Shown one piece after another: positions 1 through 7,792 of a stretch of 33,356 nucleotides of DNA; position 1 is the first letter of the stretch; the number at the start of each line of letters is the position of its first letter. Under the pieces are notes generated by a model. It had not been told where the DNA came from. It made no database searches and saw only the letters and a program-made list of their open reading frames with translations. A program made the translations under genes and the position numbers. The stretch comes from Pyrinomonadaceae bacterium (GTDB lineage Bacteria; Acidobacteriota; Blastocatellia; Pyrinomonadales; Pyrinomonadaceae): positions 1-33,356 of the forward strand of contig JACVRN010000045.1 of NCBI GenBank assembly GCA_014534425.1, in the 5' to 3' direction.

Positions 1-115
1 CTTCCACAGACCCAGCCTCCTCTATCTCGTAACCGAAGCCGCTCAGGGCCTTTCGCATACCGTAACGCGCCGCCTCCTCGTCATCCACTATCAGCAGGCG
101 CAATGAATCACTCAT
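1..115 (-). CDS. Response regulator, receiver domain N-terminus (partial)
   Basis: Reading leftward from an ATG at 115, the first 38 codons encode a typical CheY-like receiver start: MSDSLRLLIVDDEEAARYG and onward. The acidic pair after the hydrophobic beta strand (VDDEE) forms the metal-binding pocket of receiver domains. A Shine-Dalgarno-like GAGGA lies about 9 nt upstream. The gene runs off the left edge, so the phospho-accepting Asp and any output domain are not visible. The wording 'ARYGMRKAL' resembles NtrC/AtoC-type sigma-54 regulators, but that is inference. It follows the histidine kinase gene on the same strand after a gap of about 110 nt, so the two probably form one two-component system. 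Confidence 0.85.
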   Translation of the reverse strand, partial: MSDSLRLLIVDDEEAARYGMRKALSGFGYEIEEAGSVE

Positions 116-226
116 TTTCGTCTTCCTCAAAATTCAAGTCTCAAGCCCCGCGCGCTCAGGTGTGCAGATTTTCAGACACACGGCGCAGAGCGGCTGCGAC
201 ACAAGTAGCAAAGACAATGCCACGCT

Positions 227-2356
227 TTATGCAACCAGATGCGGTCTTCGCTCACTTGTCACGTTCGACGAAGCTTTGACGGGCAGGCGAAGGTGGAAGC
301 GAGCGCCTTCTCCGTTGCGGGGTGTGGAGAGAGTTGCGCGACCGCCTGCTTCTTCCATGCGCTTGCGAACGATTGCCAGGCCCAGGCCCGTGCCGCGCTG
401 CTTGGTGGTAAAGAAAGGCTCCCAGATGCGGTCACGAAGCTCTGCGCGAATGCCCGTGCCACTGTCCGCGACCTCTATCAAAAGCTCTTCGCCATGCTTT
501 CCGGCTTCTACACGTACGCGCCCGCCTGCCGGTGTAGCCTGCAAGGCGTTGGTCAACAGATTAGCCAGCGCGTCTCTTAAGGCTGCCGCTTCCGCGCCGC
601 CAATCTCTTCATCCGTAGTCGTGTGACATTCGAGCTTGATGTTGCGCGAGCGAGCCTCTACGCGGAAAAGCTCTACGACGGCGCGAACGGCTTCGCCCGC
701 GCGAACGGGCGCGGCATCCGGCGGCGCTGTGCGCGCGAAGCTTAGAAGCTGTGTGACGCTGCGGCTCAGGCGGTCTGTCTCGCCCACGATTAAGCTCAAG
801 TCTCGGTCGTACTCAGCCGCCAGTTGCTTATCCTCGCGCATCACCTGCGCTATGGATTTGATGGCCGAGAGAGGATTCTTGACTTCGTGCGCGACCGTCG
901 CGGCCATCCTTCCGAGCGCGGCAAGGCGCTCGCCGTGCGCCACCTTTCGCTCAAGCCTCACGTTCTCTTCCACCAGCCAGTAATCTTCAATAGCAATCGC
1001 CACCTGCGCTGCCAGCACCTCAAGCACCGCGCGCACGTCCCGCGTCAGAGCATCGGCAGGAGCAGCCACCAGCATCAGGCCCACCGTTCGCTCTTCACGC
1101 CGCAGAGCAAACGCCAGATGAAACCCATGCTCGCGCAAGACCGTCTCGTCTTCTATCAGAGACAGATGCCCGGAGCGCGCAAGCTCTAATATCTCTTCAA
1201 CCCAATCATCGCCCTTGCTCTCTTCTTCATCCTGGATTGACGAATCGCTTTCCTTATCGGACTCGGAAGGATTATGTGCGGCGGCGATGATTCGCAGGCG
1301 TGTTAAGCCCAACCCTTGCGCGGCCCTTTCTTCGACGAAACGCAGCAGGTCGGGGAGGCTCTGGTAATGGCCCATGCGCTGGCCTATGCGCGCCACAACG
1401 TCTCTGTAAAGCGTGGCCTCTCGCTCGAAGAATTTATGAAAGCGGTTCTCAAGCCAGCGACGAAAGGGCGCGGCCATCAGTGTCAGCCCCAGAATCAGGA
1501 GCGCTTCGACCGTGCCGGAGCGCAGCCCATACGTGCTAGCCAGCCAAGTGCCGAAACTGCGTATACCGAAAAGATAGACGGCCAGCACGACTGCGCCGAA
1601 GATTGCCACTATCAAGCTCTCCTTGATAATCAACTCAAGGTAGCGATAGCGATAGATGTAGTAGGCTATGAGCGCCGAAGGAAGAAGCGAGCCTAGGTTG
1701 GCGAAGGTCTTAAGATAAAGCCCCAGCGTAGTCCCCTGCCCCACGCCGAAAGCATAAGCCGCGACCAGCAGCGCTGCTATCCCAAGGAAAGAGGCCGCGA
1801 GCATTCGCATGGAGCTTTTCTCATTCGCGGATTCGACTACGCGCGAGATGAGAAAGTCCGTCACGGCCACGAACAGCAGCGCGTACCCGGCCCACAATAC
1901 GAACGGGAGCACCAGCGTCTCCAACTTCTGCATCATAGGCGCGTAATCGCCCGTCCAGAGCTTAGGCACGGCTATGAAGAGAAAGAGCGCAGGCGTGTAG
2001 GTCAGATAAACGCGCGCACGCTCGTTGAATTTCAAGGGGCGATTGTGCGCGCCCGCCCAGAGGTGAAGATGTACGTGCAGGAGAAACGAGTAAGAGAGAG
2101 TAATGCTGACGACCGCTATGGAATCCGTCAGGCGAAGCAAGGTTGTCCAGCGCCCAACGTCCAGCCCCAAAGAAGCGTGCAGCGCAATCACCAGATTCGA
2201 AGCGTGCCACGCGCCGATTGACAAGGCCAACAGCAACAGCACACGCTCCATCTTCCCCAAACTGCTACGCCGCTTCCACAACAACCCGCCCATCCACAAG
2301 TGCAGCGCCGCACCCATGCTGTAGCCTATAAGCTGTAAGACTTCTAATAGAGACAT
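227..2356 (-). CDS. Membrane-bound GAF-domain sensor histidine kinase
   Basis: 709 residues. The first 300 or so contain about eight hydrophobic stretches (for example 8-26, 37-60, 75-100, 120-132, 147-170, 186-205, 221-235, 247-265), so the sensor is embedded in the inner membrane. A GAF-like segment follows (about 330-460), interrupted by an acidic linker at 363-385. The HisKA helix carries the H box with phospho-accepting His490 (TVAHEVKNPL). The ATPase domain shows the N box (NLLTNALQA, about 599-607), G1 (DSGTG, 631-635), F box (WEPFFTTK) and G2 (GTGLGL). This is the NtrB/ZraS type of catalytic core. It presumably phosphorylates the regulator encoded just downstream. The ATG has no strong ribosome site; the preceding gap is occupied by a long hairpin. 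The signal is unknown. Confidence 0.93.
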   Translation of the reverse strand: MSLLEVLQLIGYSMGAALHLWMGGLLWKRRSSLGKMERVLLLLALSIGAWHASNLVIALHASLGLDVGRWTTLLRLTDSIAVVSITLSYSFLLHVHLHLWAGAHNRPLKFNERARVYLTYTPALFLFIAVPKLWTGDYAPMMQKLETLVLPFVLWAGYALLFVAVTDFLISRVVESANEKSSMRMLAASFLGIAALLVAAYAFGVGQGTTLGLYLKTFANLGSLLPSALIAYYIYRYRYLELIIKESLIVAIFGAVVLAVYLFGIRSFGTWLASTYGLRSGTVEALLILGLTLMAAPFRRWLENRFHKFFEREATLYRDVVARIGQRMGHYQSLPDLLRFVEERAAQGLGLTRLRIIAAAHNPSESDKESDSSIQDEEESKGDDWVEEILELARSGHLSLIEDETVLREHGFHLAFALRREERTVGLMLVAAPADALTRDVRAVLEVLAAQVAIAIEDYWLVEENVRLERKVAHGERLAALGRMAATVAHEVKNPLSAIKSIAQVMREDKQLAAEYDRDLSLIVGETDRLSRSVTQLLSFARTAPPDAAPVRAGEAVRAVVELFRVEARSRNIKLECHTTTDEEIGGAEAAALRDALANLLTNALQATPAGGRVRVEAGKHGEELLIEVADSGTGIRAELRDRIWEPFFTTKQRGTGLGLAIVRKRMEEAGGRATLSTPRNGEGARFHLRLPVKASSNVTSERRPHLVA

Positions 2357-2365
2357 GATTAAAGC

Positions 2366-2428
2366 AATGCAGAGTGATGAATCAATCTCTTCTCATTCAT
2401 CACTCTGCATTCTGGCTTCTGCACTTCG
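2366..2428. repeat. Intergenic inverted repeat with 7-bp tandem units
   Basis: A perfect 17-bp inverted repeat (arms 2366-2382 and 2395-2411, 12-nt loop) fills the gap between the OmpA-like gene and the kinase gene. The right arm continues as tandem heptamers in one phase: cattcat (2394), cactctg (2401), cattctg (2408), gcttctg (2415), cacttcg (2422), ending at the stop codon of the upstream gene. There is no long T tract on either strand, so it is not a textbook terminator. It may act as a transcript-processing or partial termination hairpin. Confidence 0.8.
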
Positions 2429-4009
2429 TTAGTTACTGCTCAGGCTTCCTGGAGTGCCCGCCGGGACGAGCGTGATTTCTATGCGACGGTTACGCAGGCG
2501 TCCCGTGTTACGGGTGTTTGAAGCGACGGGGCGGGCCGAGCCTAAGCCGCTTGCTTCTATGCGCGCGGAGTCAACTCCGGCGCTCATAAACTGCTCCGCC
2601 AGAATACGCGCGCGATCCTGCGTCAGTTGTTGCAGGGCATCTGCGTTGCCGCGATTATCCGTGTAGGCTTCTATGACTATTCGGTAATCCGGGTTGTTTG
2701 CCAGAAGCGCCGCCAATGGCTCTAGCTTTGCGGAGGCTGCCGGAGAAAGACTGCTCGCGCGTCCGTCCGTCCAGATTGATTCCGGCAACGTGAGCACCAG
2801 TCCGCGCGAGGTTTCGCGCACCGTCCCGAAGCTTGCAAGCGTCTGCTTCAAGGATGCCGCGTTGGCCTTCTGCTGCTCCGCGTCACGGGCTGCCTGCACC
2901 CTGGCCTGCTCCGCGCTTCTCTCGCCTTCAAGACGCGCAAGCTTTATCTTGGCCTCCTCGCCCTCTGCGCGCGTCTGCGCCAACTCTTCCCTGAGCCGCG
3001 CAATCTCGGAGCGGGCGTCGCGCAACTGCTGAGAGGTATTGGCCGCGTCGCGCTCCGCCAACTCGCGCGCACGCTGCTCTCTATCGAGCGCAGCCTTCAT
3101 GTCCGCTATCTGCTGGTTAGCGGTGGCCGCGTTGTCCTCTGCCTCTCGCACTGCGCGGTCTCGCTCGGCTATCTCTTCACGGCGCGCACGCGCAGCCTTG
3201 CGAACTTCGGCCATCTCTTCCGCACGCGCTCCCAAACTGATAGCCTGACGCGCGGCGGCATCAATCTCGGCCTCGGACTGCTTCAGCCTCCAGGCGTTCT
3301 CGGCCAAATCCAACTGGGCCTGCGCCTCCTTGAACTCCTGCGGCGCGTCGCGCTCGGCTCCTGCGTAGCGCGCCAGAAGTATAGCCTGCCGCGCGCCGAG
3401 CAGAGTCGTGGGCGTCTTCAGGTAATCGGGGTCTGCCACATCCGGCACGCGAGCGTCTCTGAAATAGTCGCTGGTGTTGCCAATGTACCGCACGTTGACA
3501 GTGGCGACTTCGGCATCGCCGGGCCTCAGGGGCGGAAGATTTTCAAGCACGACCATTCTGGACGGCACGCGAACAAGAAAGTGCGGCTCTGCCGTCACAA
3601 TCAGCGCGAAGGTTTGAAGCGGCGTTGTGACATCCAGCTTGGAATCCACGAACATGCTGCCGCTTCGTTTAATCTCTCCAAGGTTGTCAACGCGGCCTTC
3701 GGGCGAGACGGCCCACAAAACGTAGGTCGTATAAATCCCGCCAAGCTCCATAGCGCGTGGCAGGTTTTCGACGCTCAACTCTACGCGCGTGCCGCGCCTG
3801 CCCTGCCGCCTGACCTTGGCTTCGCCTTTGAGGCGCGGAAGGCGCGTAGTGCCGCGAAATTTGACGGTCACGGATTGGTCAAGCGGGTACGTGATGGCGA
3901 CCGTCTGCCTCTGCACGTCGCTCTGGGCCAGAGCGGAAGCCGTAAGAGTAAAAGCCAGTAGAGCGGCAAAAATCGAAGATGAGATACGTAAAGGAGAGCG
4001 GTGATTCAC
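2429..4009 (-). CDS. OmpA-family outer-membrane/peptidoglycan-binding protein with coiled coil
   Basis: 526 residues starting at GTG 4009; an AAGGAG 8 nt upstream supports this start. A Sec signal peptide (about 1-29, ending SALAQ) is followed by a beta-rich domain (30-180) of unknown fold. A long Ala/Glu/Arg-rich alpha-helical coiled coil spans about 205-395. A C-terminal OmpA-like domain (about 398-516) carries the peptidoglycan-contacting Asp in YTDNRG (D451) and the Arg of the TQDRA helix (R466), and ends with the usual NRRIEI strand. Proteins of this build sit in the periplasm and tie the envelope to the cell wall. No beta-barrel is evident. It is upstream of the kinase gene on the same strand, separated by a hairpin. 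The specific role is unknown. Confidence 0.92.
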   Translation of the reverse strand: MNHRSPLRISSSIFAALLAFTLTASALAQSDVQRQTVAITYPLDQSVTVKFRGTTRLPRLKGEAKVRRQGRRGTRVELSVENLPRAMELGGIYTTYVLWAVSPEGRVDNLGEIKRSGSMFVDSKLDVTTPLQTFALIVTAEPHFLVRVPSRMVVLENLPPLRPGDAEVATVNVRYIGNTSDYFRDARVPDVADPDYLKTPTTLLGARQAILLARYAGAERDAPQEFKEAQAQLDLAENAWRLKQSEAEIDAAARQAISLGARAEEMAEVRKAARARREEIAERDRAVREAEDNAATANQQIADMKAALDREQRARELAERDAANTSQQLRDARSEIARLREELAQTRAEGEEAKIKLARLEGERSAEQARVQAARDAEQQKANAASLKQTLASFGTVRETSRGLVLTLPESIWTDGRASSLSPAASAKLEPLAALLANNPDYRIVIEAYTDNRGNADALQQLTQDRARILAEQFMSAGVDSARIEASGLGSARPVASNTRNTGRLRNRRIEITLVPAGTPGSLSSN

Positions 4010-4271
4010 TTTGATTGCTCCTTTGTCTATAAAATTTTTGTCGGGCGCTCAAATTAAAAAGCGCATGCGGGAGAGCCTTGCAGGGGCGCTTTTGAAGCGC
4101 TCTGCTTTTGCAATGGATGCTCCGCACGCGGGCATTGTTGCCGAAGGAAGAGCCGCGAAGCAAGCTAAATCGCCATGTGTTCATTAAACAGGGAGCGCGC
4201 GAGGCTTTCATTTTGCAGGAAGATTCGGGCCTCTTCTCGCGGGAACAGAAGATTTTCAGTCAAATCTTCTC
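4010..4271. other. Divergent intergenic region without a gene
   Basis: This stretch separates the minus-strand OmpA-like gene from the plus-strand lipoprotein. No open frame here has a convincing start site or composition. A perfect 9-bp inverted repeat (arms AGAAGATTT and AAATCTTCT, 4247-4270, 6-nt loop) sits directly upstream of the predicted -35 box of the lipoprotein gene and could be an operator; nothing else is recognisable. Confidence 0.6.
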
Positions 4272-4300
4272 TTGATTTCCGCACGGACTTCGCTTATAGG
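4272..4300 (+). promoter_or_regulatory. Putative sigma-70-type promoter of the lipoprotein gene
   Basis: TTGATT at 4272-4277 and TATAGG at 4295-4300 are separated by 17 nt, each matching the consensus at four of six positions. The predicted start lies about 40 nt before the ATG at 4348, which has its own AAGGAG ribosome site (4331-4336). Confidence 0.5.
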
Positions 4301-4347
4301 TACACAGCTACCTGAAAACACCCCCTCTCTAAGGAGAATTATCAGCA

Positions 4348-4770
4348 ATGAAGTACGCAAAGCTTTTCGTAATCATAATCATAGCCACGCTCGCCTTCGC
4401 TGGCTGTTCCAAGAAGGCCAGGACGGACGCCAACTCTAACTCTTCGGCCAACACCGCCACCACGACCGACAGCAGCAACACGACCACCGAGACGACTTCG
4501 ACCGAGTCTCAAAGCACGGACAACAGTTCTACGGCCAAGAGCAAGAATAAAGGAAAGCCGACCGCGACCGATTCCAACGATAAGAGCACGACCTCTTCAA
4601 GCTCAAGCGGCGACCGCACAGCCAAGAACAGCAACAATCGAAATCAAAGCAACAAGACCGCGAGCCGCGCCTCCAAAAATAACGACAACACCACAAACAA
4701 GACCATCAAGGATGCTCAAAAGACAGTCAACCGTGTGCTTCGTGATGTCCTGGGCGGAAACAGAAACTAA
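4348..4770 (+). CDS. Low-complexity Ser/Thr/Asn/Lys-rich lipoprotein
   Basis: 140 residues. A short lipoprotein signal peptide ends in the lipobox LAFAGC, placing the acylated cysteine at residue 20, so the mature protein is membrane-anchored. The remainder is almost entirely polar and low in complexity: Ser/Thr/Asn/Asp up to about residue 60, then Lys/Asn-rich, with a possible short helix at the C-terminus (about 120-136, DAQKTVNRVLRDVL). No catalytic motif or known domain is visible. An AAGGAG 11 nt upstream of the ATG and a promoter-like pair at 4272-4300 support expression. It ends at a strong bidirectional terminator. It resembles the Asn/Thr-rich lipoprotein at 20252-20563 in plan (Cys20 plus a disordered tail) but not in sequence. 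Function unknown. Confidence 0.85.
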   Translation: MKYAKLFVIIIIATLAFAGCSKKARTDANSNSSANTATTTDSSNTTTETTSTESQSTDNSSTAKSKNKGKPTATDSNDKSTTSSSSSGDRTAKNSNNRNQSNKTASRASKNNDNTTNKTIKDAQKTVNRVLRDVLGGNRN

Positions 4771-4792
4771 GAAACGGAATCTCTGAGAAACA

Positions 4793-4850
4793 AAAAAATC
4801 AACGCGCCTGAAGCTCCCCTTGACGAGAGCTTTAGGCGCGTTGATTTTTT
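4793..4850. terminator. Bidirectional rho-independent terminator
   Basis: A 24-bp inverted repeat with one wobble position (arms 4793-4816 and 4827-4850, loop about 10 nt) has an A-run on the left and a matching T-run on the right. It can therefore stop transcription from both sides: the lipoprotein gene on the plus strand and the DUF5670/propeller operon on the minus strand. Confidence 0.92.
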
Positions 4851-4885
4851 GTAGGGGCAGAGATAAACCCTGCCCTTACAGTTAA

Positions 4886-5032
4886 TCAACCCACTGCGCG
4901 GCGGCCTGCGACCAGTTGGACGATAATCAGGGCTATGGCGCACAAAAGCAGTATGTGTATAAAACCGCCCTTGTGAAGCAGCATCCCTACAGACCACGCT
5001 ATGGCAAGCACGACGGCAATCACCCAGAGCAT
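4886..5032 (-). CDS. Small DUF5670 (lmo0937-family) membrane protein
   Basis: A 48-residue reading frame from ATG 5032 to TGA 4886. It begins MLWVIAVVLAIAWSVG and continues with a GGFIHILLL segment, ending in GRRAVG. This is the layout of the lmo0937/DUF5670 family: two short transmembrane helices around a GGFIHILL turn and a basic C-terminal end. An AAGGAG lies about 10 nt upstream. It begins 19 nt after the stop of the beta-propeller gene and is the last gene before the bidirectional terminator, so it probably shares that transcript. The family's function is not established. The match is from memory of the family pattern. Confidence 0.85.
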   Translation of the reverse strand: MLWVIAVVLAIAWSVGMLLHKGGFIHILLLCAIALIIVQLVAGRRAVG

Positions 5033-5051
5033 TAACGATTATCTCCTTAGC

Positions 5052-6635
5052 TTAACGCGAACTGACTCTGCCGCTTCCTCTGGGCAGACCTACTGCACGA
5101 AGGCCCGTGCGCGCGGCGTCGCTTCCAATAAGGTATCCGGTAGAGCCGGAGCTAACGGGCGTTGCGACAAGCGCACGCACGGAGCTTCCCTGTGAGCTTG
5201 TGGAAGTACGGCGGCTCTCGTCTTCGGCTTTCCATATCATCTCGCCGCTGCGCCCGGAAAAGCCTGCGGCGAATGCAGGCCCGGCAGCGACGATGACATC
5301 CAGCGCTCCGTCGCCGTCCAAGTCCGCAAAGGTAGCCGAACCCGCATCGGTCGCGCCCGTCGAGTACCACATAATCTTTCCGTTAGCGGTGTTGACGGCA
5401 ACCGTGCGCCCTCGTCTTGTAACCATCACGGCATCCGGCACGCCGTCGCCGTCCAGGTCTGTTGACGCCAGAGTTCCGCGCGGCGCGTCTTCGTCAGTAG
5501 CCACGCGCCAGAGCGGTTTCAAATCATTGGCATTGAGCGCAATCAACCCGCGCTCTGTGCCAATCAGCACGAGCGGGTCGCGGCCCGCCTGTACGAAGAG
5601 CGGCGGCGTGGTCATCTGCGCGTCGAGCTTGATGGAAAGAACGCGCTCGGCGCTCCCGCTTCTGACTTCAATCAGTCCACCCTCGAAAGACATCACCACA
5701 CCGCGCACGCCCTGCGTTCTGAAGATGGAAGGAGCGCCTACGGCCACGGCGTCCAGCCTGGATTGAGCAAGCATCTTGCCAGTCTCGCCGTCAAGCACTG
5801 TGAGCGTAGACGTGCCGTCGCTGACGACGAACACTTCCGCTTTTCCGTCGCCGTCAACATCCGCAGCCGTGCCGCTCGCGGCTCGCCCAGGCACGCTGGC
5901 CTTCCAAAGCTCTTTCCCCGTCGCCCCATCAAGAGCGCGCAGGCCCGCGTCGAACGCTACGACGATGTTAGCGTTGCCGCGTCCCGTGGGGACTATGATT
6001 GGCGTCACGGGCTGCGCGCCTCCGTTGCCTGTAGGCTCGCCGCGACGAGCGCGCGGGCGAAAGCGTGCTGTCCAGAGCGCGACACCGCTCGTCCCATCCA
6101 GGGCATAGACCATGCCCTCTTCGTTGACGCCCACCAAATCAAAATTCGCGCCCGTCCTTAAAGGCGCAGCAAGCGGCTGAGCGACATTCCCCGTAGCGGT
6201 TCGCCAGCCCGTAGTGTCGGACGCGGCCACGGCCCTGCTGTCATCCGGCGTACGGTCTATGGTCGTGCCCGTCTGAGTGCCTGCGCCGCTAGTTCCTACC
6301 TGAATGGGCGTGGCCTGCGAATACTGTCCCGTCTCAGTAGGCGCGGGAGCTATGTGCCAGTAATACTTGCCGTTGGGCAGTTCGTTGACGGTGTACTCAT
6401 TGCCGTAGACTAAACGGTCGAACACTATGTCTGTGAACTGCGGGTCGCGCGCAATCTGCAAGCGGTAGCGGCGAACTCCAGGCTGCTCTTTCCATGTAAT
6501 GCGAAGCGGCGGCCCAACCTGCCTTGCTTCGGGCCTGCCGCTCTGCGCCCTTGTTTCAGTCAAAGGCGCTGCGGCAAAGAGCAATAACAGCATCATCAGA
6601 ATGGAACGCGTTGAGAGGCGTGCTATTTGGGGCAT
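5052..6635 (-). CDS. Secreted PQQ/FG-GAP beta-propeller protein
   Basis: 527 residues. A signal peptide (about 1-31, ending TRAQS) directs export. Residues about 40-115 look like a fibronectin/Ig-type module (LRITWKEQPGVRRYRLQIA and YYWHI). The rest is a seven- or eight-bladed propeller. It mixes PQQ-like blades (repeated ALDGxTGxxLW phrases, as in ALDGTSGVALW and ALDGATGKELW) with calcium-binding FG-GAP loops of the D-x-DGDG type (DVDGDGKAEV, DLDGDGVPDA, DLDGDGALDV). Such proteins usually scaffold or bind partners at the cell surface; no enzyme residues are evident. It starts 27 nt after the PhoB-type regulator and is followed 19 nt later by the DUF5670 gene, suggesting one operon. Confidence 0.9.
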   Translation of the reverse strand: MPQIARLSTRSILMMLLLLFAAAPLTETRAQSGRPEARQVGPPLRITWKEQPGVRRYRLQIARDPQFTDIVFDRLVYGNEYTVNELPNGKYYWHIAPAPTETGQYSQATPIQVGTSGAGTQTGTTIDRTPDDSRAVAASDTTGWRTATGNVAQPLAAPLRTGANFDLVGVNEEGMVYALDGTSGVALWTARFRPRARRGEPTGNGGAQPVTPIIVPTGRGNANIVVAFDAGLRALDGATGKELWKASVPGRAASGTAADVDGDGKAEVFVVSDGTSTLTVLDGETGKMLAQSRLDAVAVGAPSIFRTQGVRGVVMSFEGGLIEVRSGSAERVLSIKLDAQMTTPPLFVQAGRDPLVLIGTERGLIALNANDLKPLWRVATDEDAPRGTLASTDLDGDGVPDAVMVTRRGRTVAVNTANGKIMWYSTGATDAGSATFADLDGDGALDVIVAAGPAFAAGFSGRSGEMIWKAEDESRRTSTSSQGSSVRALVATPVSSGSTGYLIGSDAARTGLRAVGLPRGSGRVSSR

Positions 6636-6662
6636 GGCAGTTTTTCAACTTTACCTGTAGCT

Positions 6663-7385
6663 TCAGGGAGACTCGTTAAGTTTATACCCGACGCCGCGCA
6701 CTGTCAGCACATAACGCGGGTTCTTCGGGTCTTCTTCAATCTTCTTGCGTAAGCGATTGATGTGCGGGTCTATGTTTCGCTGGTAGCCCTCGTAATCTGT
6801 GCTCCAGACCTGATCCAGCAGCGCGTTACGCGACCAGGCGCGCCCAGGCTCCGAGGCCAGAAGCTCAAGAATCTGAAATTCAAGCGGAGTCAAATCCACT
6901 CGCTCGCCGTGACGTATGACTTCGTGGCGGCGCTTGTCAATGACAAGGTCGCCGACTTCTATGCGCTCGGCTTCGCCCGCTTGCGGCGCGCCTCCCGCAC
7001 GGCGCAGCAAAGCCTCAACTCTTAGCTCAAGCTCGCGCGGGCTGAACGGCTTCGCCAGATAATCGTCCGCTCCGGCTTCAAAGCCCGCGACCTTGGCCTC
7101 CACCTCGTCGTGCGCCGTCAGAAACATGGCAGGGGTGCTGATGCCGCGCTCGCGCACGCGCCGCAGAAGCTCAAGGCCGGTCATCTCCGGCATAGTCACG
7201 TCAAAGATAAAGCAGTCGAAGCGGCCCGATGTAGCAGGTTCAAGCGCTTCGGCCCCGCTTTCTCTCTCTTCCACGGTAAATCCAAGGCGGCGGAAGTATT
7301 CGGCCAGCAGCAGCCGCATGCTCGAATCATCATCGACGATTAAGAGACGACGACCGCTATACTTATTACCAGTCTGTTGTTCCAA
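6663..7385 (-). CDS. OmpR/PhoB-family response regulator (orphan)
   Basis: 240 residues from a TTG start at 7385; the first in-frame ATG falls inside the receiver domain and would remove the acidic pocket, so TTG is preferred. A purine-rich GAAAGG lies about 12 nt upstream. Receiver domain (about 12-125): acidic residues D18-D20, phospho-acceptor D62 (FDVTMPEMTG), Thr90 and Lys112 (AKPFSP). The C-terminal winged-helix DNA-binding domain (about 140-237) has LTPLEFQILELL, the recognition helix region NIDPHINRLRKKIE and the wing VRGVGYKL. No histidine kinase is adjacent. The two genes behind it encode a secreted propeller and a small membrane protein. What it regulates is not visible. Confidence 0.94.
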   Translation of the reverse strand: MEQQTGNKYSGRRLLIVDDDSSMRLLLAEYFRRLGFTVEERESGAEALEPATSGRFDCFIFDVTMPEMTGLELLRRVRERGISTPAMFLTAHDEVEAKVAGFEAGADDYLAKPFSPRELELRVEALLRRAGGAPQAGEAERIEVGDLVIDKRRHEVIRHGERVDLTPLEFQILELLASEPGRAWSRNALLDQVWSTDYEGYQRNIDPHINRLRKKIEEDPKNPRYVLTVRGVGYKLNESP

Positions 7386-7670
7386 ACTTTCTCTAGCACC
7401 TTTCGGGCCAAAAGCATCTACAACTAAAGCTTTTACTCTACGGAGGCGCGCCCCCTTGTAGGGAGAGCGCGCTATACCTTCAGCAAGTCATTGGAGCTAA
7501 TTATTACACGGGCAGTTTAATGTAATGGTCTTTTGCAGTCAAAACATTCATTGATTGGAAGGGCTGAATGATTATAGACCGCGAAAGGCAAAAGATAAAG
7601 ACAGAGGTTAAAGGTCTGGAGGCCAGCAGTTCTCTTTCTTTTACCGGCCACTGACCTGAAGCTCTTGACC
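7386..7670. other. Divergent control region between regulator and ABC exporter
   Basis: About 400 bases lie between the two divergent genes (7386-7792); I call no gene in it. It contains a minus-strand promoter candidate (7514-7542), a plus-strand promoter candidate (7671-7700) and, in the regulator leader, a hairpin with self-complementary GCGCGC arms (7446-7451 and 7467-7472). A 93-codon minus-strand frame across 7517-7798 was rejected. Confidence 0.55.
7514..7542 (-). promoter_or_regulatory. Putative promoter of the PhoB-type regulator operon
   Basis: Read on the minus strand, TTGACT (7537-7542) and TAAACT (7514-7519) are separated by 17 nt. This would give a leader of about 120 nt before the TTG start at 7385, containing the GCGCGC-armed hairpin at 7446-7472. 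Confidence 0.5.
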
Positions 7671-7700
7671 TTGACGCCGCTCTCTTCCGGTAAGTATATT
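7671..7700 (+). promoter_or_regulatory. Putative strong promoter of the ABC exporter
   Basis: TTGACG (7671-7676) and TATATT (7695-7700), 18 nt apart, each match the sigma-70 consensus at five of six positions. An inverted repeat with arms ACCGAT and ATCGGT (7709-7727, 7-nt spacer) lies just downstream of the expected start site, where a repressor operator would sit; the operator idea is inference. Confidence 0.6.
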
Positions 7701-7792
7701 TTCAGTTTACCGATTACGGTCATCGGTTCATTCCTCCCTTTCCGAGAGCTACCGACACGGACGCGGACAAAGAACGCGCTGGCGAGTGACGA

